Notes: a model not told the origin generated them from the sequence alone. A stretch of 35,926 nt of DNA from Clostridia bacterium (GCA_017402845.1 JAFPLH010000008.1:1-35926), one strand, 5' to 3'; positions 1-8,243 are shown, counted from the first letter of the stretch. Made by a program: numbers and translations.

Positions 1-112
1 AAAGCTTCCGCTGATGATACAGAGGTAAAAGCCGTTACAGCAGATATCACTGACGGTACTCCAAAGACTGAGGAAACAAAAGCTTCCGCTGATGATACAG
101 AGGTAAAAGCCG
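1..112 (+). repeat. In-frame direct repeat, 34 bp, offset 78 bp
   Basis: Bases 1-34 and 79-112 are identical (both begin AAAGCTTCCGCTGATG), an exact multiple of three apart. They encode the same 11 residues in the disordered part of the P-type ATPase-like protein. The array may extend upstream of the window. Confidence 0.9.
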
Positions 113-3100
113 ACAATACGCAAGCCGGCGAGTATATATTGACCGAAACAAGCATTGTTATCATTGAGGACGCCAACGACGAGGACGACGAGTTTGACGA
201 AGATGTTCAGATTGATGATGAACAGCCGTTCGACGAATCACTTGACGATATAGACTTAGATCAATTAGCAGACCTTGATACAACTATCGAGGAGCTGACG
301 CCTGTTATTGACTCAGATAATAACGAAGCTTCTCAAATGCCGCCTGCTGTTAAACCCGTAATAGACATAACACCGGAGAATAACAGCGAAAAGACCGAAA
401 ATACACCTGCTGCCGCCGAAGAACCAAAAGCTGAACCGGCAGACGCCAAGGAAGAAAACAAGCCTGCCGCAGCCGCTGCTGATACACCGGTACAAAATGA
501 AACGAAAGCTCCCGAAAAGAAAAGCTTTTTCTCAAAAACAAAGGATAAGCTTACAGAGCTATGGAATACAAAATCAGTCCCGATACACTTAAACCATACA
601 GACGCACCATTACAGCCCGAAAAAGCAGCAGAAGCACAAGCACAGGCACACACAGAACAACACAGCGAACCGCAGTCTGACGCTGCAAAGCCGACAGAAG
701 AAAACAAAGACCTTGTGCCGAGCGCTTCTGCACAGCAGTCTGAGCAAGCCGAGAAAAAAACGGACATCAACATTGTTCCGATAGAAAATCATACTGTATT
801 TGCAGACTCCGAGCCTACACCTATTTTGCGTGATGATGACGACGACGAAGACGAAGAACAGGAAGAAGTGCTGAGCGAAGACCTTTACAAAGATCTGTTC
901 GACGGCGGATCGGAGTATGAAAAGTTTGCAAAGAAGATCTACGGCAGCAACTACAAGAAAAAAGTCGATGAAGAAAGCGCAAAGCCTGCGCGCCCAAAAA
1001 TGACGGTTATCACAAATGATAATATCATAGACAGCACAGATATCGACAGCGATAAGGTGCGTGGTACGCTCAACGTAATAAAGCGTGATCCTAAAGAAGC
1101 AATTCTTACAGAGAAACAGCGCAAGCAAGAAGAAAACAACCGAATCGTACTCGAAAAATGCGAGATATTCAATCAGGAAACCGCACAGCGACAGGCAGAA
1201 GCACGAAAAGAGCGCAGCGAACGAACCGCAAGAGAGTACGAAAAGAGATTTGAACAGATCAAGCACGTTACAGAGCTTGACGACGATAACTACATAGCCC
1301 CCGGCTCGATAGACACTATAAAGGTAAAATCAGGTAATTTCTCCGAATCGGTAAAATTTGAGTACGATTTCTATATCGGTTACTTAAAGTTAAAAGAGGG
1401 CGTTCGCAAGACGATCAAAAAAGACGCTCCCGAACCACAGGAGCAGACAGCCACGGCAGCAGAAGCACCTGCCGCACCGCAGGAGAAGCGTCCGCCAAAA
1501 CCCGAAACGCCAAAAAGACAATACTCAAAGAGTCGTGATAAGCTCAGCGGTATTATTGACGCTCTTGACGAGAAAGACAGTAAACATCCCGATGCTTTTG
1601 AATACAGAAACGAAAACGAAGCCTCAGATGTAAGACGCCGTTTGCGGCTTGAGCTTACAAGCTATAAGTCACGGTTTACAATTTCAATGCTGCTTACTAT
1701 TGCAGCGCTTATCTTGTGTATGTTCAGCAATAAATTCTCAGTTGGCGCAGGCGAAAATGCAGCGGGTATTTCAGTAAGAATATTTGCTGTTATAAATTGT
1801 GTGCTTTACTTTGCAGAGATATACAATGTACGTTCTATTATTAAGCATGGTTTTAAACGTATTACTAAGCTTGACACAAACCGTGATACGATCATAGCCG
1901 CCGCAAGCGCTGCCGCTGCTTTGCAGGCATTACTTGCAGTATTCACTCCCAGCACATTCCTCAAAGGCGGACTTAACCTTTATACGATCATAATAATGTT
2001 CACGCTTACGATCAATACATACGGAAGATACAAAAACGCACATCGTAAAAGTCTGAATTTCCGCTTTGTATCAGATCCCGATCAGAAGTATACAGCAAAG
2101 TTTTTCAGCGACAGAAGAATGCTTGCTACCCTTCTCAGCGGTACAAGAAACGAACGCTCAGAGCTTGTGTTCCAGAAGAAAACATCATTCCTCAAGCACT
2201 TTATCAAGCTTTCAAAGGAGCATGATCCGGGTGAAGATATTGCCAAAAGAATTTCTCTGCCCTCACTTATAATTACACTTATAGTTACAATTCTTTATGC
2301 CGCACTTTCAAAGAGCTTTTGCGACACAATTTCTTTCCTTACAATTATGCTTTGCTCGTGCGTGCCCATATGTTCACAAACTTTAGGCGCATTACCGCTG
2401 TTTAAGCTTTCAAAAACGGCTCTCGAAAATGATTCAATGGTAGTAGGTTATCCTGCTATCAAAGAGTTTGCCGACAGCGCCGCACTTATGATAGACGCAA
2501 AAGAGCTTTACCCCGAAGGCGCTGTACATATGGAAACTATAAAAACCTTTGACAACCACCGTAAAGACGAGGCTGTTCTTGCCGCTGCCGCTGTTATGAT
2601 AGCCGCAGGCGGCGCTATGGCAGGAATGTATGACGAGCTTATCAAGAATAATACAAAGGTTCTGCCTTCTGCCGACAATGTAATGTATCTTGACGGCAAA
2701 GGTCTTATAGGCTGGGTAAACAATGAACGCTACTTTATCGGAACAAGAGAGCTTCTGATCTCGCAGAGAATAGAGCCTATGCCCTTGGCTTATGAACAAG
2801 AACAAAAGAAGGGCGGCGGAGAAATACTCTATATTGCACGTTCAGGCGAACTTGTTGCAATGTACATAGTAACATACAGCGCAAACGGCCGTGTTGCAGA
2901 TGTTCTGTCACGTATGGAGTCTACCGGTGTAAATCTGCTTATCAGAACCACCGATCCCAACATCACAGCAGATCGTATTGCAAAGGATTTCGGCATATCG
3001 TATCAGAACATAAAAATTCTTGAGCAGAAGAATTCAAACGTCATTCGTGACGAAATGATAGGCAAAGAAAGATCTTACCCTGCATTTATCGCCACAAAGG

Positions 3101-3348
3101 GCGGAGTTACCTCTTTCGGTAAAGCTCTTACGGAGTGTATACAGACAAAGGGCAACATCTCAATGTCTGTTGTAATTCAGTTGGTAGCAGTTATTTTAGA
3201 GGTTCTTGTTATAATTTTGTTTGGTTTATTTGCAGGTGTTGCACACATTCACGCTGTTCCGTGCTTCATTTACGGAATATTCTGGACAGTGGCAATTCTC
3301 GCAGGTCCTGCAATTATGCAGAGATTGCAGCACAACAGCAGACTTTAG
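1..3348 (+). CDS. P-type ATPase-like membrane protein, probably catalytically inactive, with long acidic disordered N-terminal region (5' end outside window)
   Basis: The reading frame is open from base 1, so the start lies upstream; a TTG at 139 is not needed as a start. The visible 1115 residues begin with about 500 Ala/Glu/Asp/Lys-rich, probably disordered residues, including an 11-residue segment (KASADDTEVKA) repeated 26 residues apart. From residue 558 there are four hydrophobic helices, a short soluble part, two helices (about 748-795, with CSCVPICS where the CPC-type motif of metal pumps sits), a soluble P/N-like domain and two C-terminal helices: the order seen in P1B-type ATPases. 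The phosphorylation-loop Asp is present (Asp832), but DKTGT reads DAKEL, the TGD motif reads TTD (Asp985), and no GDGxND hinge is seen. Inference: a pseudo-pump with a regulatory or scaffold role. Fold assignment is moderately sure; function is unknown. The stop codon TAG touches a short repeat element. Confidence 0.75.
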   Translation, partial: KASADDTEVKAVTADITDGTPKTEETKASADDTEVKADNTQAGEYILTETSIVIIEDANDEDDEFDEDVQIDDEQPFDESLDDIDLDQLADLDTTIEELTPVIDSDNNEASQMPPAVKPVIDITPENNSEKTENTPAAAEEPKAEPADAKEENKPAAAAADTPVQNETKAPEKKSFFSKTKDKLTELWNTKSVPIHLNHTDAPLQPEKAAEAQAQAHTEQHSEPQSDAAKPTEENKDLVPSASAQQSEQAEKKTDINIVPIENHTVFADSEPTPILRDDDDDEDEEQEEVLSEDLYKDLFDGGSEYEKFAKKIYGSNYKKKVDEESAKPARPKMTVITNDNIIDSTDIDSDKVRGTLNVIKRDPKEAILTEKQRKQEENNRIVLEKCEIFNQETAQRQAEARKERSERTAREYEKRFEQIKHVTELDDDNYIAPGSIDTIKVKSGNFSESVKFEYDFYIGYLKLKEGVRKTIKKDAPEPQEQTATAAEAPAAPQEKRPPKPETPKRQYSKSRDKLSGIIDALDEKDSKHPDAFEYRNENEASDVRRRLRLELTSYKSRFTISMLLTIAALILCMFSNKFSVGAGENAAGISVRIFAVINCVLYFAEIYNVRSIIKHGFKRITKLDTNRDTIIAAASAAAALQALLAVFTPSTFLKGGLNLYTIIIMFTLTINTYGRYKNAHRKSLNFRFVSDPDQKYTAKFFSDRRMLATLLSGTRNERSELVFQKKTSFLKHFIKLSKEHDPGEDIAKRISLPSLIITLIVTILYAALSKSFCDTISFLTIMLCSCVPICSQTLGALPLFKLSKTALENDSMVVGYPAIKEFADSAALMIDAKELYPEGAVHMETIKTFDNHRKDEAVLAAAAVMIAAGGAMAGMYDELIKNNTKVLPSADNVMYLDGKGLIGWVNNERYFIGTRELLISQRIEPMPLAYEQEQKKGGGEILYIARSGELVAMYIVTYSANGRVADVLSRMESTGVNLLIRTTDPNITADRIAKDFGISYQNIKILEQKNSNVIRDEMIGKERSYPAFIATKGGVTSFGKALTECIQTKGNISMSVVIQLVAVILEVLVIILFGLFAGVAHIHAVPCFIYGIFWTVAILAGPAIMQRLQHNSRL

Positions 3349-3392
3349 GCAGCACCGCACAAATACCGCCTAACGGCTCAGTGTGGTAATTC
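3348..3392 (+). repeat. Short palindromic element, relative of 11176-11243
   Basis: The left end GGCAGCACCGCACAAA matches 15 of 16 bases of the left end of the element at 11176. ACCGCAC (3354-3360) can pair with GTGTGGT near 3381-3387, with an inner CCG/CGG pair, so the whole folds as a hairpin. Its first G is the last base of the TAG stop of the upstream gene. Confidence 0.5.
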
Positions 3393-3401
3393 CAATAAAA
3401 C

Positions 3402-3442
3402 ATGGGACTTCGCAGAGGTATAAACCATAAGTGAAGTCCCAT
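3402..3442 (+). other. Perfect inverted repeat before rpe
   Basis: ATGGGACTTC (3402-3411) pairs with GAAGTCCCAT (3433-3442), extendable by a G-U and a C-G pair, with a 17-nt loop. No U-run follows, so it is not a typical intrinsic terminator. It may protect or insulate the rpe 5' end. The rpe ribosome site AAGGAG (3448-3453) begins six bases later. Confidence 0.5.
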
Positions 3443-3462
3443 TATTCAAGGAGATATAATAT

Positions 3463-4113
3463 ATGAAAATAGCACCCTCTTTTTTATCATGTGATTTTTC
3501 AAGGTTAGGTGAAGAACTCATCAGAATGGATAAAGCACATGCAGACCTTATACATTTAGACGTTATGGACGGTCATTTTGTACCAAACATCACCTTTGGC
3601 GCACCTGTTATAAAATGGGCAAGACCGTATACACAGCTGCCCTTTGACGTACACCTGATGATATCTGAGCCGCACCGCTATATCAAAGACTTTGCACAGG
3701 CAGGCGCTGATATCATAACCTTTCATACAGAGTGCGACTCAGATATTGACAGCACTATCGGCTTGATATCTTCATACGGTATCAAGCCGGGACTTGTTAT
3801 CAAGCCGAATACACCTGCAAGCGCAGTATTCCCCTATCTTGACAAGCTGTATATGGTGCTTATAATGACCGTTGAGCCGGGCTTTGGCGGTCAATCATTT
3901 ATGGCTGATATGCTGCCAAAGGTAAAAGAAATAAAAGACTATGCAAAAAGTATTGGAAAGGATATACTTATAGAGGCTGACGGCGGAATAAACGAAGAAA
4001 CAATTGCACAGTGCGCAAATGCCGGTATTGACATATGCGTATCCGGTACGGGAGTATTCAAAGCCGAAAACGCCGAAAAAGCTATTGCGCAGCTAAAAGC
4101 TTTGTGCAAATAA
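3463..4113 (+). CDS. rpe: Ribulose-phosphate 3-epimerase
   Basis: A 216-residue cytoplasmic TIM barrel interconverting ribulose 5-phosphate and xylulose 5-phosphate in the pentose phosphate pathway. Full family length. Visible hallmarks are the N-terminal APSFLSCD, HLDVMDGHFVPN with metal-binding His and Asp, DVHLMI, VEPGFGGQ (phosphate-loop region) and EADGGIN with the second catalytic Asp. The ATG start follows AAGGAG with a 9-nt gap. In many Firmicutes rpe lies beside the Stp/PrkC/RsgA genes, which could therefore lie just upstream of the window. A strong terminator follows. Confidence 0.97.
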   Translation: MKIAPSFLSCDFSRLGEELIRMDKAHADLIHLDVMDGHFVPNITFGAPVIKWARPYTQLPFDVHLMISEPHRYIKDFAQAGADIITFHTECDSDIDSTIGLISSYGIKPGLVIKPNTPASAVFPYLDKLYMVLIMTVEPGFGGQSFMADMLPKVKEIKDYAKSIGKDILIEADGGINEETIAQCANAGIDICVSGTGVFKAENAEKAIAQLKALCK

Positions 4114-4135
4114 TGCGATAAAACTTCACGAATAC

Positions 4136-4177
4136 AAAGAGCTGTACCGCAAAATGCAGTACAGCTCTTTTTTATTT
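4136..4177 (+). terminator. Intrinsic terminator after rpe, probably bidirectional
   Basis: A 12-bp perfect stem, AAAGAGCTGTAC (4136-4147) with GTACAGCTCTTT (4159-4170), is followed by TTTATTT. The A-rich left flank gives a U-run on the minus strand too, so it probably serves the convergent epimerase gene as well. Confidence 0.9.
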
Positions 4178-5098
4178 GAGATATCTGTCGATATAATCAA
4201 AATAAGGCTTTTTGTTTACTTCGTTTGAATTATGTCTGTACCACTCGTAAGACTCTCTTATCCCCTTGCTGAACGGTATCGTTTCGGGCATAAGCTCAAG
4301 CATTTCAGACACATCAAGCACATAGCTGTAATTATGAAAAGGAAAATAGCTTCTCTGAAAATGCTCATCAGAAACACTTATTAACTGCGGTTTATCGCCT
4401 AACGCCTTGTAGCAGGCTTTAACAAACGACTTTATAGTTTCCGGCTCGGCATTGCCCACATTGAAAATATTTCGTTTCGGGTGTATACGCAGAATAATAT
4501 CAATAAATCTGCAAAGATCTTCAACATGGAAAAACTGAAGCTTCATACTGCCGTCAGTCGGCATATAAAACGGTCTTTCGGCAACGGCGCAGTCGAATAC
4601 AAAGCCCTCTCTGTATACATTGTTCATACTGCCGTATAAGTAAGGCGGACGCAGTATATATGCATTCGGATATTGCGACAGCAAATAGTTTTCCGCTTCA
4701 AGCTTGTTTATGCCGTATGCCCCCCATATACTGTTTTCTCCGCAGGGCTGTTCTTCTTTGAACGGCTGCGGAAGTGTTTCGGGATATACCGCACTTGAAC
4801 TTATAAATATAAAGTCTTTCACAGTATTCAGTGCGTCAAGCAGGTTCTTCATTTCGTCCTTTGTATAAGTGTTTACAGCTATTACAACATCAAAATGATA
4901 GTTTCTGAGTCTATCTCCGATATTGTTTTTATCGCAGCAGATAAGATGTACACCGCTGACCTGTCTGCGTGTTCCCCTGTTGAGAACGTATACCTCGGCT
5001 TTTTCTTCGTTTGTATATTCAGGTATAAAGTTTACAAAGTGTTCGGCTATATATCTGCTCACAAAAACAGTGCCGCCTGTAATAAGTATCTTTCTCAT
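4172..5098 (-). CDS. NAD-dependent epimerase/dehydratase family protein (extended SDR)
   Basis: 308 residues. The N-terminal Rossmann fold starts with ILITGGTVFVSRY, a variant of the GxxGxxG nucleotide-binding motif in which later glycines are replaced (GGTVFVS), as in some SDR proteins of this group. Central FISSSAVYP supplies the catalytic Ser/Thr region and YGINKLEAE the YxxxK dyad. A C-terminal substrate-binding part (NVGNAEPETIKSF) completes the fold. No signal peptide or membrane helix, so cytoplasmic, perhaps acting on a nucleotide sugar; the substrate cannot be read from sequence. ATG with GAGGAA about 6 nt upstream. It lies 27 bp downstream of the DUF3592-like remnant on the same strand. 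Confidence 0.85.
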   Translation of the reverse strand: MRKILITGGTVFVSRYIAEHFVNFIPEYTNEEKAEVYVLNRGTRRQVSGVHLICCDKNNIGDRLRNYHFDVVIAVNTYTKDEMKNLLDALNTVKDFIFISSSAVYPETLPQPFKEEQPCGENSIWGAYGINKLEAENYLLSQYPNAYILRPPYLYGSMNNVYREGFVFDCAVAERPFYMPTDGSMKLQFFHVEDLCRFIDIILRIHPKRNIFNVGNAEPETIKSFVKACYKALGDKPQLISVSDEHFQRSYFPFHNYSYVLDVSEMLELMPETIPFSKGIRESYEWYRHNSNEVNKKPYFDYIDRYLK

Positions 5099-5125
5099 AA
5101 TGTTTCCTCATTTCTGTTTTTGACT

Positions 5126-5440
5126 TTACCATACCTTCATCATAATAACACCTGATACAATAGCTATGATAATAGACGGTAATATCATTGCCAAAGAATG
5201 TTCGCTTTCTTCTTTTGTAATGTATATTTCTGACGGAAAGCGAGGATTAATATATATCTGTATCAGCGAATCTACCACGGGGGCTTTGTCAAATGCTCCG
5301 GGATAACCTGTAATGCAGCGATAACCGTTATATTCATACATAAACGACATAGTGTAGGTATAGTATATACTTGATGAATATTCGTCATCATTAGTATGAA
5401 CACGCCTTGTAACGCTGCTTACCTTTGCAAAAACGCTTTC
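5126..5440 (-). pseudogene. DUF3592-like protein, 5'-truncated remnant
   Basis: The minus-strand frame is open from 5449 to the stop at 5126. An internal ATG at 5350 would give 74 residues, but recognisable protein continues upstream (AKVSSV, then YSSSIYYTYTM). The pattern of a Y-T-Y strand, an NGYRC turn, IYINPRFPSE and one C-terminal helix (about 20 residues, LAMILPSIIIAIVSG) matches the C-terminal part of DUF3592-type small membrane proteins. The usual N-terminal helix is missing. Upstream homology stops exactly where AGGGCACCTCTAAA begins (5441-5454), the end sequence of the element at 24634. Inference: element insertion or deletion removed the 5' end. Confidence 0.55.
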
Positions 5441-5454
5441 AGGGCACCTCTAAA
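5441..5454 (+). repeat. Solo element end at a broken gene edge
   Basis: AGGGCACCTCTAAA equals the right terminal repeat (reverse complement) of the element at 24634-24798. A possible degenerate partner, TTTAGTGCCCT, lies near 5881-5888, which would make an element of about 450 bp containing the hairpin block. That pairing lacks three bases and is speculative. Confidence 0.45.
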
Positions 5455-5656
5455 GGCAAAGCAGACCATGAAAAATACTAACGGAAAATAACCGAGAATA
5501 TCAAACAATATACTATCTGCATCGAGTAAATACAATGAATCTGTTATCATATACACACTTCATTTTAATGGTATTCTTTTGAGTATATTCTATATTAATT
5601 TTGTATGTATGTCAATATAATTGTGCGTTTGCCACGTTTTTTGAATGATTAAAATA

Positions 5657-5685
5657 AGTGGACGCTTTCTGCCAAAGCGTCCACT
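5657..5685 (+). terminator. Strong 12-bp hairpin (terminator-like)
   Basis: AGTGGACGCTTT (5657-5668) pairs perfectly with AAAGCGTCCACT (5674-5685) around a 5-nt loop. Only CTTT follows on the plus strand; on the minus strand TTATTTTAAT follows. No gene ends immediately beside it. Confidence 0.5.
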
Positions 5686-5689
5686 CTTT

Positions 5690-5880
5690 CAACACAGTCC
5701 ATAGGACTGCGTTGAAATTCACCCCTTGCAAAGGGCTGGAGCGTGCCTACGGCGGCTAAGGGGCGCGGTTCTCCGGTGGAGAACTCTGCGAAGCAGAAGC
5801 ACCGACCGAGCCGGCAGGCGAGATTCGCCGCCCCTTAGAACCCCGCAAACTTTTTTGAAAAAAAGTTTGACAAAAAACTT
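5690..5880. repeat. Dense array of short-loop hairpins with an outer enclosing stem
   Basis: Successive perfect or near-perfect hairpins, mostly with three-base loops: 5690-5714 (loop ATA), 5723-5735 (GCA), 5768-5784 (GGT, 7 bp), 5785-5797 (GAA), 5817-5829 (GAT). CTAAGGGGCG (5756-5765) pairs with CGCCCCTTAG (5829-5838) and encloses the last three, making a cloverleaf-like multibranch fold. The block is much richer in GC than its surroundings. Its 3' part (GCAAACTTTTTTG... then AAAACTTTA) resembles the dispersed repeat at 18312 and 24909. No protein is supported here. Confidence 0.6.
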
Positions 5881-5947
5881 TAGTGCCCTTTAATTATTCA
5901 TAAATTCTTTACCCATTTAACAGCCGCGGTGCGTTTGCATAATGCGG

Positions 5948-5976
5948 TTGCAAATTTTGGTTTAATGTGATATCAT
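5948..5976 (+). promoter_or_regulatory. Sigma-A-type promoter of metF
   Basis: TTGCAA (5948-5953), 17-bp spacer, TATCAT (5971-5976) preceded by TGTGA. Predicted transcription start is near 5983, leaving a leader of about 26 nt. There is no room for a SAM or cobalamin riboswitch. Confidence 0.65.
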
Positions 5977-6008
5977 ATATAAGTAAAATAGTCTTTGAGG
6001 TGTTATTG

Positions 6009-6875
6009 ATGAAAATTATTGATATTATAAAAAGCGAAAAGCCCTCTCTTTCAATGGAGGTTTTTCCGCCTAAAACAAGCGACAAATTCGAGGTAATAAA
6101 GCAGGCTGCCGAGCAGATAGCCTCACTCAAACCCGACTTTATGAGCGTAACATACGGTGCAGGCGGCGGTACGTCTGAATATACAGCCGATATTTGTCAG
6201 GATATTCAAAACAACTTCGGTGTACCTGCTCTGGCACACCTTACGTGTGTTTCTTCCGATAAGAACAAGATCAACGACGTTGTTGAAAATCTTAAAGCTA
6301 AGGGCATTAATAATATACTTGCATTAAGAGGAGATATTCCCGAAGGATTCGACCGTTCAAAATGTGAGTATCACTACGCAAGCGAGCTTATAGGCGATAT
6401 TCGCTCTCACGGGGAATTTTGCATAGGCGGCGCATGCTACCCCGAAGCACACCCCGAAAGCGAAAACTCATTTGAGGATATTAAGCACTTAAAGCAAAAG
6501 GTTGAAAAGGGCTGCGAGTTTCTCACCACGCAGATGTTTTTCGACAATAATATTCTGTATAATTTTATGTACAGAATTCGTGAAGCAGGCATTACAGTGC
6601 CGATCGTTGCAGGAATTATGCCCGTTACAAATGCTGTTCAGATAAAGCGTATTATGTCGATATCTCAGTCTGCCCTGCCTCAGCGGTTTGTGAGAATAGT
6701 AGACCGCTACGGCAGTAAACCTGAGGCTATGAAGCAGGCAGGAATCGCCTTTGCAACAGAACAGATAATCGACCTCTACGCAAACGGAATAAACGCTGTT
6801 CATATTTATACAATGAATAAGCCCGATATTGCAAAAGCAATTACGGATAATGTTTCGTATATAATACAAAAATAA
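6009..6875 (+). CDS. metF: Methylenetetrahydrofolate reductase
   Basis: 288 residues. Reduces 5,10-methylene-THF to 5-methyl-THF, the methyl donor for methionine synthase. A TIM barrel with FAD-binding features: MEVFPPKT holding the conserved Glu, SVTYGAGGG, HLTC, LALRGDIP and CEFLTTQMFFDN. The in-frame ATG at 5967 lies upstream of the predicted transcription start, whereas the ATG at 6009 follows GAGGTG with a 7-nt gap, so 6009 is chosen. The next gene starts 4 bp after the stop, and its product reactivates methionine synthase, so the two act in one pathway. Confidence 0.95.
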   Translation: MKIIDIIKSEKPSLSMEVFPPKTSDKFEVIKQAAEQIASLKPDFMSVTYGAGGGTSEYTADICQDIQNNFGVPALAHLTCVSSDKNKINDVVENLKAKGINNILALRGDIPEGFDRSKCEYHYASELIGDIRSHGEFCIGGACYPEAHPESENSFEDIKHLKQKVEKGCEFLTTQMFFDNNILYNFMYRIREAGITVPIVAGIMPVTNAVQIKRIMSISQSALPQRFVRIVDRYGSKPEAMKQAGIAFATEQIIDLYANGINAVHIYTMNKPDIAKAITDNVSYIIQK

Positions 6876-6879
6876 AGCT

Positions 6880-7575
6880 ATGTCAGATTTTACGGTACAA
6901 TTGATAACAGGTACAAGCAAAGACGCATTACCCGTCAAAAGTGAAGCCTTGAGATATCTGGGATACAAAAAGAATATTCCCGACAATATTACAGACAAGC
7001 TTATCAGCGAATGTACAAGCGAGCTTATGTCGGTTATTACTCCACGCTGCTGTTATGCATTTACAGACGTTATTTTCATTGACGAGGGTATACTTGACAT
7101 AGGCTTCGGAGAGGTACACAGCAGCTCCTTATACTCTCATTTGCAGGGCTGCAAAAAAGCCGTTTTGTTTGCGGCAACTGTCGGAATAGGCGCAGACAGA
7201 CTTATCGCTAAGTATAAAAGGCTGTCGCCTGCAAAAAGTGTTGTTGCAGACGCACTTTCATCTTCAGCGATAGAAAGCTTCTGCGATACCGCAGAAGGTA
7301 TTATCACTCAGAATATAGAAATGCACTGTTCACGCTTCAGCGCAGGTTACGGAGATTTTTCTCTTGAATATCAGCGGCAGTTTATAAGCGTTTTAGACGT
7401 TTCACGCAAAATAGGCGTAGCTTTGTCTGATTCACTTCTTATGACTCCCACTAAATCGGTAACGGCAGTTATCGGAATAGGCGCAAATAACAGAACGTGC
7501 GGCAGCAAGTGCGCTTTGTGCAATAATGCAACGTGCTTGTACAGAGATAGAAACGAAGGGAATGAAGGCTTTTGA
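6880..7575 (+). CDS. Stand-alone cobalamin-dependent methionine synthase activation protein
   Basis: 231 residues corresponding to the C-terminal AdoMet-binding activation domain of MetH, encoded separately as in many Clostridia. Visible are RFSAGYGDFSLEYQ (position of the AdoMet-contacting R-x-x-x-GY motif), KIGVALSDSLLMTP and KSVTAVIG. A Cys-rich tail, CGSKCALCNNATC, is typical of the stand-alone form. It probably works with a MetH lacking this domain, encoded elsewhere, for reductive remethylation of inactive cob(II)alamin. No strong ribosome site is seen, which suggests translational coupling to metF. The last codons overlap the next gene by TTGA. Confidence 0.85.
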   Translation: MSDFTVQLITGTSKDALPVKSEALRYLGYKKNIPDNITDKLISECTSELMSVITPRCCYAFTDVIFIDEGILDIGFGEVHSSSLYSHLQGCKKAVLFAATVGIGADRLIAKYKRLSPAKSVVADALSSSAIESFCDTAEGIITQNIEMHCSRFSAGYGDFSLEYQRQFISVLDVSRKIGVALSDSLLMTPTKSVTAVIGIGANNRTCGSKCALCNNATCLYRDRNEGNEGF

Positions 7576-8243
7576 AATTATTGTATGCAGAGGACGAAAA
7601 AGCAATGTCTGAAGCTGTTTCGGAGATTTTAAGACACAAAAACTATATCGTAGACGCAGTATACGACGGACAAGAAGCACTCGATTACATAATGAACGAT
7701 AAGTATGACGGAGTAATACTTGACGTTATGATGCCTAAAATGAGCGGCTTGCAGGTGCTTGAAGCTATGAGAAGATCGGGCGTTAATACGCCTGTGCTTC
7801 TGCTTACAGCAAAGGGCGAAATATCTGACAAGGTAGAAGGACTTAACGCAGGCGCAGACGATTATCTTACAAAACCGTTTGCCATGCCTGAGCTTATTGC
7901 AAGAGTGGGCGCACTGGTGAGAAGATCGGGCGATATGATACCTGATGTTATCACTATGGGGAATGTAAAGCTTGACCGCACTTCATACGAGCTTACATCT
8001 GCCGGCGGTACTCTCAGACTTTCAAAAAAAGAATACCTCATGATGGAAATGCTTATGAAAAGCAAAGACCGCCCCGTTTCAACAGAAAGCTTTATGACAA
8101 GAATATGGGGCTATGACAGCGAAGCCGAAGTCAATGTTGTGTGGGTGTACATATCGTATTTAAGAAAAAAGCTTTCCGCACTTAATGCCGATATACAAAT
8201 CTCAGCTTTACGAGGCAGAGGTTATATTCTGGAGGCTCTTTAA
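7572..8243 (+). CDS. OmpR/PhoB-family response regulator
   Basis: 223 residues. The N-terminal receiver domain has acidic EDE at the start, phosphoacceptor Asp51 in VILDVMMPKMSG, LLLTAKG and LTKPFA with the conserved Lys. The C-terminal winged helix has LSKKEYLMMEMLM, WGYDSEAEVNVVWVYISYLRKKL and RGRGYIL. TTG start chosen because MKLLYAEDE aligns with receiver N termini; GAAGG lies upstream and the start overlaps the preceding stop (TTGA). The kinase gene starts at the base after its stop, so they form a two-component pair. The stimulus is unknown. Confidence 0.93.
   Translation: MKLLYAEDEKAMSEAVSEILRHKNYIVDAVYDGQEALDYIMNDKYDGVILDVMMPKMSGLQVLEAMRRSGVNTPVLLLTAKGEISDKVEGLNAGADDYLTKPFAMPELIARVGALVRRSGDMIPDVITMGNVKLDRTSYELTSAGGTLRLSKKEYLMMEMLMKSKDRPVSTESFMTRIWGYDSEAEVNVVWVYISYLRKKLSALNADIQISALRGRGYILEAL

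Noticed and set aside
139..141. TTG as the start of the P-type ATPase-like gene
   Set aside because: The frame is open and repetitive in sequence to base 1, with an in-frame repeat crossing the site, so the gene begins upstream.
610..1266. Long antisense frames within the acidic N-terminal region and within infB
   Set aside because: They mirror biased codon use of the low-complexity coding strand and lack ribosome sites or recognisable protein features.
3402..3442. Terminator between the P-type ATPase-like gene and rpe
   Set aside because: The stem is strong but no U-run follows on the plus strand, so it is listed only as an inverted repeat.
5983..6008. SAM or cobalamin riboswitch before metF
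   Set aside because: The leader predicted from the promoter is only about 26 nt, too short for either.
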